The translations under genes were made by a program, and so were the position numbers. From Alkalilacustris brevis (GTDB taxonomy: Bacteria > Pseudomonadota > Alphaproteobacteria > Rhodobacterales > Rhodobacteraceae), in assembly GCF_003350345.1 (NCBI RefSeq), contig NZ_QNVJ01000046.1:1-41882 (forward strand): a DNA stretch of 41,882 nucleotides. The letters run 5' to 3'. How positions within the stretch are numbered: position 1 is the first letter of the stretch; each line of letters opens with the position of its first letter. This document shows, one piece after another, positions 34,675 to 41,882 of this stretch. Below the pieces are notes generated by a model. That model was not told where the DNA came from and did not search any database. It worked only from the letters and a program-made list of their open reading frames with translations.

Positions 34675-34795
34675 TCGGCGTCCCTCGCGTTCCTGTTCTG
34701 GCTCCGGTGCCCCTTAATGGCGGGCACGCAGAGCGTATCCCCGTCCGGACATCGTAACCTATTCTGCCTTCTCACGTCATGGGAAAGGAACATCC

Positions 34796-34809
34796 TTGAT
34801 CCATGTCAA
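34796..34809. promoter_or_regulatory. FNR/FnrL box between ccoN and the stress-protein gene
   Basis: TTGATCCATGTCAA matches TTGAT-N4-ATCAA with one mismatch (G for A). It is in the 255-nt divergent gap, 122 nt before ccoN and 121 nt before the stress-protein gene, so it can serve either. For the rightward gene CATCAT (34833-34838) is a fitting -10 at the spacing of a site centred near -41. Confidence 0.75.
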
Positions 34810-34929
34810 AGTGACACAGGCTTTCGCTTGTTCATCATGGGGCAAGCTGCGATGATCGCTCGTGGTCGTGGCGACCGCTGCCGCAGCCGACTGCGCGCGC
34901 CGCCAGAACTTCGCAAAGGAACACCGGAC

Positions 34930-35769
34930 ATGGCCTACAAGACACTTGCGACATTCATTTCAGACCCGGACTCGGTCGCCCCGGCGCTGGAGGCGTCTGT
35001 CGCGCTCGCAAGGCGGGAAGACGCGCATCTGGATGTCTGCTGCCTTGGGGTCGATCACACGCAGCCGGGCCATTTCTATGCCGGCGCTCCAGCCATGATC
35101 TATCAGGAAACCCTGGACCGTGCCCGCGAAGAAGCCGAGGAACTGGAAGCCGAAGTGCGCAAGCGTCTGGGCCGCGAAGATATCCGCTGGGGCGTGGAAA
35201 CGGCGGTGGTGCAACTTGGCGGATTGAGCAGCCTGGTCGGCCTGCGCGCCCGGTTCAGCGACCTGGTGATCCAGCCCAAGCCCTACGAGAAAGGCCGCCC
35301 CACCGATGCCGAAGCCATCGTCGAGGCCGCCCTGTTCGACGGCCAAGCCCCCGTGCTGATCGTGCCCGAAGCGGGGATTGGCGACACCCTGGGGCAGCGA
35401 ATCACCGTCGCCTGGAACCAGAGCGACGAGGCGCTTTCCGCCGTGCGCCGGGCCTTGCCGCTACTGGTGGCGGCCGAACATGTCGATATCGTCATCATCG
35501 ACCCGCCCGCCCAGGGACCAGAGCGCTCGGACCCCGGCGGCCTGCTGACCCAGATGCTGACCCGTCATGGCGTGCGCGCCGAGGTTTCGGTGCTGGCCCG
35601 CACCATGCCCAAGATTTCCGAGATCCTTCAGCGCCACGTCCGCGAGCATGGATCGGACATGCTGGTGATGGGGGCCTATGGGCATTCGCGCTTCCGCGAG
35701 GCCATTCTCGGCGGTGCGACGCGCAACATGCTGGAACTCGCCGAAACCCCGGTCTTCATGGCGCATTGA
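34930..35769 (+). CDS. Tandem universal stress protein (UspA type)
   Basis: 279 residues made of two Usp domains (about 1-140 and 150-279). The second ends with the ATP-binding pattern GAYGHSRFREAILGGATRN; the first half lacks a clear copy. The function is stress adaptation; the exact partner is unknown. AAGGA is 9 nt before the ATG. The frame is open upstream across the ccoN region, but the start at 34930 is clear. Location between ccoN and fnrL with an FNR box suggests low-oxygen induction. Confidence 0.92.
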   Translation: MAYKTLATFISDPDSVAPALEASVALARREDAHLDVCCLGVDHTQPGHFYAGAPAMIYQETLDRAREEAEELEAEVRKRLGREDIRWGVETAVVQLGGLSSLVGLRARFSDLVIQPKPYEKGRPTDAEAIVEAALFDGQAPVLIVPEAGIGDTLGQRITVAWNQSDEALSAVRRALPLLVAAEHVDIVIIDPPAQGPERSDPGGLLTQMLTRHGVRAEVSVLARTMPKISEILQRHVREHGSDMLVMGAYGHSRFREAILGGATRNMLELAETPVFMAH

Positions 35770-35797
35770 GGCAGCAGTCGCGGCTCAGCCGCCGGCG

Positions 35798-36553
35798 TCA
35801 GACCAGAAAGCCCCCGTCGGTATCGTCGCCGGTTTCCTCGACCAACCGGTTGAAATCGGGAATCGTCACATGGCGCTGGCCAGTCAGTTGGATGACACCG
35901 TCCTTCTTCAGCGCCGAAATCTGACGGCTGACCGTTTCCAGCGTCAGGCCCAGGTAATCGGCCATCGCCTCGCGCGTCAGCGGCAGGTCGAACGACAGGC
36001 TCTGCGAGCGGCCATGTAGCTTGAGCGACGCATCGCGCCGCGCGATGATCGCCACAAGGCTTGCGATCTTCTCGCGCGCGGTCTTGCGCCCGAGAAGCAG
36101 CATCCACTCGCGCGCGGCGTCCAGTTCGTCCAGCGTCATCTCCAGCAGGCGCTGGCTGATGCTGGGTGTCGTGCGCATCATATCCTCGAACGGGCCACGG
36201 CGGAAACAGCACATTACAAGGTCGCTGGTGGCGGTGACATCATAGGCCGCAGCAGGCCGCCCGGGCCTTCCGACGAAATCCGACGGCAGCAAAAGCCCGA
36301 CCATCTGCCTGCGCCCGTCTTCCATGGTCTGACTCAACGTCGCGATACCCGAGACGACCGAGGCCACGAAATCCATCCTGTCGCCCGACCAGACCACCGT
36401 CTGACCGGCATCGAACCGGCGATAATACTTGATCGTTTCCAGAAACCGGAGTTCATCTGCCTCGCAGCGCGCGCAGACTGCCCGGTGCCGGATCGGGCAA
36501 TTGTCGCAATCCTGCGACAGCGGCGTTTCCTGGGCGGTCCTGACTTTGGGCAT
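35798..36553 (-). CDS. fnrL: Oxygen-sensing Crp/Fnr family regulator FnrL
   Basis: 251 residues. The N-terminal Cys cluster CDNCPIRHRAVCARC (C16, C19, C27, C30) and C115/C116 in LVMCCF can hold the oxygen-labile 4Fe-4S cluster, with a cNMP-like domain and a C-terminal winged helix (LTLETVSRQISALKKDG) carrying the ExxSR recognition residues of FNR. It activates low-oxygen genes when the cluster is intact. The start at 36553 has no clear ribosome site; an FNR box sits 4 nt upstream of it. Divergent from hemN by 52 nt. Confidence 0.95.
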   Translation of the reverse strand: MPKVRTAQETPLSQDCDNCPIRHRAVCARCEADELRFLETIKYYRRFDAGQTVVWSGDRMDFVASVVSGIATLSQTMEDGRRQMVGLLLPSDFVGRPGRPAAAYDVTATSDLVMCCFRRGPFEDMMRTTPSISQRLLEMTLDELDAAREWMLLLGRKTAREKIASLVAIIARRDASLKLHGRSQSLSFDLPLTREAMADYLGLTLETVSRQISALKKDGVIQLTGQRHVTIPDFNRLVEETGDDTDGGFLV

Positions 36554-36557
36554 GGTT

Positions 36558-36571
36558 TTGATCTACGTCAA
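36558..36571. promoter_or_regulatory. FNR/FnrL box in the fnrL-hemN gap
   Basis: TTGATCTACGTCAA matches TTGAT-N4-ATCAA with one mismatch. It is 4 nt before the fnrL start codon and 34 nt before the hemN ATG. Placement over the fnrL leader suggests negative autoregulation; for hemN a site centred at -41.5 would put the start point at the A of its ATG. Confidence 0.75.
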
Positions 36572-36605
36572 GGCGGCGACCCGCAATGAGGATCACGGTA
36601 GCCGA

Positions 36606-37964
36606 ATGAAGACCAATCCGCAACTCGCACGCTTGGGACTCTTCGACGCGAAAGTCCCGCGCTACACCAGCTATCCGACCGCACCGCATTTCAGTGATGC
36701 CGTGTCAGCCGGGGATTTTTCCCGTTGGATTTGCGCCATCAAGCCGGATTCGCGCATCTCGCTTTATGTGCATGTGCCTTTCTGCCGCAGGCTGTGCTGG
36801 TTTTGCGCCTGCCGCACGCAGGGCACCAGCACGGATGCACCGGTGCGTGCCTATGTCGAGACACTCAAGGCCGAGATCGCGCTGCTGCGCGCCCATCTGC
36901 CCGAAGGCATCACGTTATCGCGATTGCACTGGGGCGGCGGCACGCCCACGCTGATGGCGCCCGAAATGATGCGCGACCTCGCAGAGACGATTTTCGCCGT
37001 CACCCCGCTGGGGGACGATGCCGAGTTCTCGGTTGAGATCGACCCGAACGAGATCGATGCCGCGCGGCTCGATGCGCTGGCCGAAATCGGCATGAACCGC
37101 GCCTCGATCGGCGTGCAGGATTTCCACCCTGAGATCCAGAAGACGATCGGTCGCGACCAGAGCTATGAGATCACCCAGGCCGCGGTTGAAGGCGTCCGCG
37201 CGCGCGGGGTGCACAGTCTCAATGCCGACATCCTCTATGGCCTGCCCGACCAGACCACGGCGCGCATGGCCGACAGCGTGCAGAAGCTGCTCTCGCTCTC
37301 GCCCGATCGGGTGGCGCTTTACGGATACGCCCATGTGCCCTGGATGGCGCGGCGTCAGCAGATGATCCCGTCAGATAGCCTGCCCACCCCGGAAGAACGG
37401 CTGCACCTGTTCGACACCGCCCGGCGGCTGTTCGTCTGGGACGGCTACACCGAGATCGGCATCGACCATTTCGCGCGGCCCGAGGATGGGCTGGCCCGTG
37501 CGGCACAGGCCGGCACCTTGCGGCGCAACTTCCAAGGCTATACCGACGATACGGCACCGGTGCTGATCGGTCTCGGCGCTTCGGCGATTTCGTATTTCCC
37601 GCAAGGCTATGCGCAGAACGCCCCGGCCACGTCGGCCTATCAGAAGGCAGTGCGGTCAGGCGCATTCTCCACCGCGCGGGGTCATGCCTTCAGCGGAGAG
37701 GACCTGATGCGCAAGCGGATGATCGAGGCGTTGATGTGCGATTTCCGCATTGATGCGGCCGAGATGAAGGACAGCTTCGGCGCAAGCGAGGCGCAGCTGT
37801 CAGAGCTGTTTTCGGCCGCGGCCACGCGGTTCGAAGGCATGGTCAGACATGATGCGCAGGGGCTGCACATCCCCCCCGAGGGGCGGCCCCTGACCCGAAT
37901 GATCGCCAGCAGTTTTGACGCCTATTTCGGCACCGTCAAGGCGGGGCACAGCTCGGCCGTGTAA
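36606..37964 (+). CDS. hemN: Oxygen-independent coproporphyrinogen III oxidase
   Basis: 452 residues. A radical-SAM enzyme converting coproporphyrinogen III to protoporphyrinogen IX without oxygen, for heme (and bacteriochlorophyll if present). The 4Fe-4S motif is HVPFCRRLCWFCAC (C60, C64, C67, plus C69), with PRYTSYPTAPHF before it and HWGGGTPT after. The ATG at 36606 fits the family start; its ribosome site is weak, and the upstream FNR box suggests an almost leaderless message. This form is called hemZ in Rhodobacter. Confidence 0.95.
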   Translation: MKTNPQLARLGLFDAKVPRYTSYPTAPHFSDAVSAGDFSRWICAIKPDSRISLYVHVPFCRRLCWFCACRTQGTSTDAPVRAYVETLKAEIALLRAHLPEGITLSRLHWGGGTPTLMAPEMMRDLAETIFAVTPLGDDAEFSVEIDPNEIDAARLDALAEIGMNRASIGVQDFHPEIQKTIGRDQSYEITQAAVEGVRARGVHSLNADILYGLPDQTTARMADSVQKLLSLSPDRVALYGYAHVPWMARRQQMIPSDSLPTPEERLHLFDTARRLFVWDGYTEIGIDHFARPEDGLARAAQAGTLRRNFQGYTDDTAPVLIGLGASAISYFPQGYAQNAPATSAYQKAVRSGAFSTARGHAFSGEDLMRKRMIEALMCDFRIDAAEMKDSFGASEAQLSELFSAAATRFEGMVRHDAQGLHIPPEGRPLTRMIASSFDAYFGTVKAGHSSAV

Positions 37965-38031
37965 GGCGTGCTCCAGCGCGCTTGACGCTGACGCGTCGCA
38001 ATGGGTGCAACCTGTCGGCGCGCTAGGGCGC

Positions 38032-38070
38032 GCCGATGCCTTCGGCGAGGATACTTTCGCCAAGAAGAAG
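38032..38070 (+). repeat. Dispersed intergenic repeat, copy D (terminator-like for hemN)
   Basis: Inverted relative to copies A-C. Reads GCCGATGCCTTCGGC, a 5-bp hairpin (38032-38036 with 38042-38046), then GAGGATACTTTCGCC and AAGAAGAAG. It lies about 70 nt past the hemN stop in the direction of hemN, before the convergent glycosyltransferase gene. Confidence 0.68.
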
Positions 38071-38098
38071 GGCGCGGTCCGTGCCCCCGGGAACGGAG

Positions 38099-39364
38099 TC
38101 AGCCGCTCCGGGCGACACCGGGGTGCGGTTGGCCCGCGCCCGCGCCTTGCGCTTCGATAAGCGCCACCATCCGGGGCAGGCAGATGCCTTGCAGGTCATA
38201 ATGCGCCTGCACATGCGCCCGCGCCGCCCGGCGCAGCGGCTCATGTGCAGCAGGATTGGCGAGCGCTTCGGTCAGCGTCCGGCTCCAGCCGCGCAGGTCG
38301 AAGAAATCCACCATATGCCCGGACTTGCCGTGTTCGACCAGTTCCTCAACCGGCGCGATGCGCGAGGCGACGACATGCGCGCCCGCGCTCATCGCCTCGA
38401 GCAGCGACCAGGACGGCACGAAAGGATAGCTCAGATAGGCATGCACCCGGGTAATCTGCAAAAGCGCCGTCAGGTCGGCACGCGGCAGGAATCCGGTAAA
38501 ATGCACGCGCGACAGGTCGAGCCGGGCGGAAACCTCACCCAGAAAATGCTGCTTCCAGGTCGTGGTGCCGGGCGCGTCGGCGCCATAGCTGGCACCTTCG
38601 CCGCCGACGATTACCGCCCGCATTCCGGGCCGGGCGCGCATCACCTCGGGCAGCGCCCGCATGAAGATGTGATAGCCGCGGTAGGGTTCCAGATTGCGTG
38701 CGACATAGGTCAGAACCTCGTCGCCGGCCTTCAGTCCGGTGCCATCGGGCAATGTCAGCCGCGCGGCTGGATCGGGACAGATGGCATCGGTGTCCACCCC
38801 GTCGTGGATCACATGGATGCGGTCGCGAAAGCAGGCCGGGAAGGTGCCGGCCTGAAAGCGGGTGGGCGCAATCGCCGCATCGGCCTGTGCCATGGCATGA
38901 GCCAGATGCGCCTGCCGCGCTGTGGTCATGGCCGCTGCATCCGGCGCGTGAGGGCGAAACTCGGGGTCGAACCCGGCATCCAGGCCCTGCGCGGCGTAAT
39001 AGAATTCGGCATAGGCCAGATGCCGCGCCCCGGGCCAGACATCGCGCAGATACAGCGTCTCGCCCCAGCCGGGATGACCGAAGACCACATCGGGCACGAA
39101 TCCATGCCGGTCGCGCAGGGCACGCGCAGCGCGGGAGGCCATGAGGCCACGCTCGCTCATTTGGGTGTAGGTCTTGCCGAGGCGGGCCTGCGCGGGGTCG
39201 AGATCCAGCTTCGGCGCGCGGTAGCGATAAAGCTCGGAGATCGCTGCAGGGCGAGGGTTGTGCTGATCGGTCAGCGCCACCACCCGGTGCCCGCGCGCCT
39301 CGAGCGCCGGCGCGAGATGCAGGAACTGTCCGGGAAAATTCTGATGCACGAACAGGATATTCAA
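38099..39364 (-). CDS. Glycosyltransferase family 4 protein
   Basis: 421 residues with two Rossmann-like domains; the C-terminal GT4 half has HDGVDTDAICPD, TYVARNLEPYRGYHIFMRAL and SYPFVPSWSLLEAMSAG (nucleotide-sugar site). The N terminus MNILFVHQNFPGQF is typical of the family and begins with a TTG codon at 39364, so a rare start is used. Transfers a sugar, probably to a polysaccharide or glycolipid; donor and acceptor unknown. It follows yejF by 57 nt on the same strand. Confidence 0.9.
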   Translation of the reverse strand: MNILFVHQNFPGQFLHLAPALEARGHRVVALTDQHNPRPAAISELYRYRAPKLDLDPAQARLGKTYTQMSERGLMASRAARALRDRHGFVPDVVFGHPGWGETLYLRDVWPGARHLAYAEFYYAAQGLDAGFDPEFRPHAPDAAAMTTARQAHLAHAMAQADAAIAPTRFQAGTFPACFRDRIHVIHDGVDTDAICPDPAARLTLPDGTGLKAGDEVLTYVARNLEPYRGYHIFMRALPEVMRARPGMRAVIVGGEGASYGADAPGTTTWKQHFLGEVSARLDLSRVHFTGFLPRADLTALLQITRVHAYLSYPFVPSWSLLEAMSAGAHVVASRIAPVEELVEHGKSGHMVDFFDLRGWSRTLTEALANPAAHEPLRRAARAHVQAHYDLQGICLPRMVALIEAQGAGAGQPHPGVARSG

Positions 39365-39421
39365 GTCTGCGCCGCCCCTTTACCGCCTTGCCTGCCATGC
39401 CCCTTGCCGCCGCTGCGCGCC

Positions 39422-41022
<1,601 letters not shown>

Positions 41023-41026
<4 letters not shown>

Positions 41027-41882
41027 CGAAAGGTCTTTCTCGGGTCGAAGGCGTCGCGCACGCCCTCGAAGATGAACACCAGAAGCGACAGCATGATCGC
41101 GAAGGCGAAAAAGGCGGTGAAACCCAGCCAGGGGGCCTGGAGGTTCTGCTTGGCCTGGAGCGTCAGCTCGCCCAGGCTGGGCGCCGATGAAGGCAGCCCG
41201 AAGCCAAGGAAATCGAGCGCCGCAAGGCTGCCGATAGTGCCTGTGATGATGAAGGGCAGCATGGTCAGCGTGGCCACCATGGCGTTGGGCAGCACATGGC
41301 GGAACATGATGACAGCGTTGGAAACCCCCAGCGCCCGCGCAGCCCGGATATATTCGAAATTGCGCGCACGCAGGAACTCGGCCCGCACCACCCCCACCAG
41401 CGCGGTCCAGCCGAACAAGGTCATCAACCCCACGAGCAGCCAGAAATTCATCTGGAAGATCGCCGCCACAATGATGATGATGTAAAGCGATGGCGTTGCG
41501 CCCCAAAGCTCGATGATACGCTGGAAAAACAGGTCGATCAGCCCGCCGAAATAACCTTGAATGGCGCCGGCCGTGATCCCGATCACCGAGGTGAGCAGCG
41601 TAACGATCAGCGCAAAAGCCACCGATAGCCGGAAGCCGTAGATCACCCGCGCGGTCACGTCGCGCGCGGTGTCGTCGGTGCCCAGCCAGTGGTTGCGGTC
41701 GGGCGCCGAGGGTGCAGTGCCCTGAATGTCGTTGACTGTGTTGTACTTGTAGGGGATCAGCGGCCAGATCATCCAGCCGGCCTCGATCGCTTCGCCCTCG
41801 ACAGTGCCGCTGGCCTCGGCCTCGGCCATGGCTTCTTCCGGCTCGTAGAGGCACAGCTCGGCCCCGCCGGTGGCAATCAGGC
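41023..41882 (-). CDS. yejE: Microcin C/oligopeptide ABC transporter permease YejE-like (partial)
   Basis: The reading frame is open through the right edge (last codons ELCLYEPEEAMAEAE without a stop), so the true N terminus is outside; the visible 285 codons are most of the protein. It has the BPD-transport permease region: GTDDTARDVTARVIYGFRLS, membrane helices and the EAA-type loop EYIRAARALGVSNAVIMFRHVLPN. It forms the transmembrane channel with YejB. An ATG at 41829 is internal. The stop overlaps yejF. Confidence 0.9.

Noticed and set aside
32794-34929. Upstream extension of the universal stress protein frame
   Set aside because: It runs antisense to ccoN and ccoO; the real start at 34930 has a ribosome site and gives a normal tandem Usp.
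41829-41882. ATG at 41829 as the start of yejE
   Set aside because: The frame is open to the window edge, and YejE proteins need an N-terminal membrane helix and a periplasmic part that would lie further upstream.

Overview
The window comes from a GC-rich alphaproteobacterium, most likely of the Rhodobacterales (Rhodobacteraceae/Paracoccaceae). The evidence is an FnrL regulator next to an oxygen-independent coproporphyrinogen oxidase, a full ccoNOQP plus ccoGHIS set, a pyruvate dehydrogenase E1 beta starting with a lipoyl domain, the lysC-ptsP pair and a yej-type peptide transporter. I see no tRNA, rRNA, CRISPR array, insertion sequence, phage gene or replication origin. It reads as ordinary core chromosome with short intergenic gaps.

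Layout. (1) 1-1179, minus: the start of pdhB and complete pdhA, behind a near-perfect 22-bp palindrome. (2) 1309-11125, minus: an acetate/short-chain-acid uptake and activation cluster. In transcription order it holds acs, adk, a DUF4212 small subunit, a sodium/solute symporter, a cNMP-CBS-nucleotidyltransferase (DUF294) protein, a small membrane protein, a receiver-only response regulator and a membrane protein that joins a PAS/histidine-kinase-like part to a DEDDh exonuclease. (3) 11563-15732: a glycosyltransferase-like protein, a lone rfbA, a nitroreductase, a 2'-5' RNA ligase and a DUF1178 protein. (4) 15928-24542: lysC, ptsP, a GNAT acetyltransferase, a flavin reductase, apt, an SDR lacking its catalytic Lys, an RsmC-like methyltransferase, clpS and a HAD hydrolase. 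(5) 24721-26547: a D,D-carboxypeptidase with a SPOR domain. (6) 26691-37964: the microaerobic respiration block, with ccoGHIS and ccoNOQP on the minus strand, a tandem universal stress protein, fnrL and hemN. Two FNR-type boxes lie in its two divergent promoter regions. (7) 38099-41882, minus: yejE (cut by the window edge), yejF and a GT4 glycosyltransferase.

How the parts work together. In region 2 the symporter imports acetate or a related acid, Acs makes the acyl-CoA and AMP, and Adk can recycle the AMP. The three signalling proteins downstream have no proven role. They combine a nucleotide-binding nucleotidyltransferase, an intact receiver and a membrane-bound phosphodiester-cleaving domain on what looks like a dead sensor kinase, and this is the part of the window most likely to hide an undescribed regulatory circuit. 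Region 6 is a classic low-oxygen module: FnrL would act on the cbb3 oxidase, the stress protein, hemN and probably itself.

A short dispersed repeat occurs four times, always between genes. In three places it lies just after a gene in the right direction to act as a terminator (small hairpin followed by a T-rich tract), so it looks like a lineage-specific terminator family.
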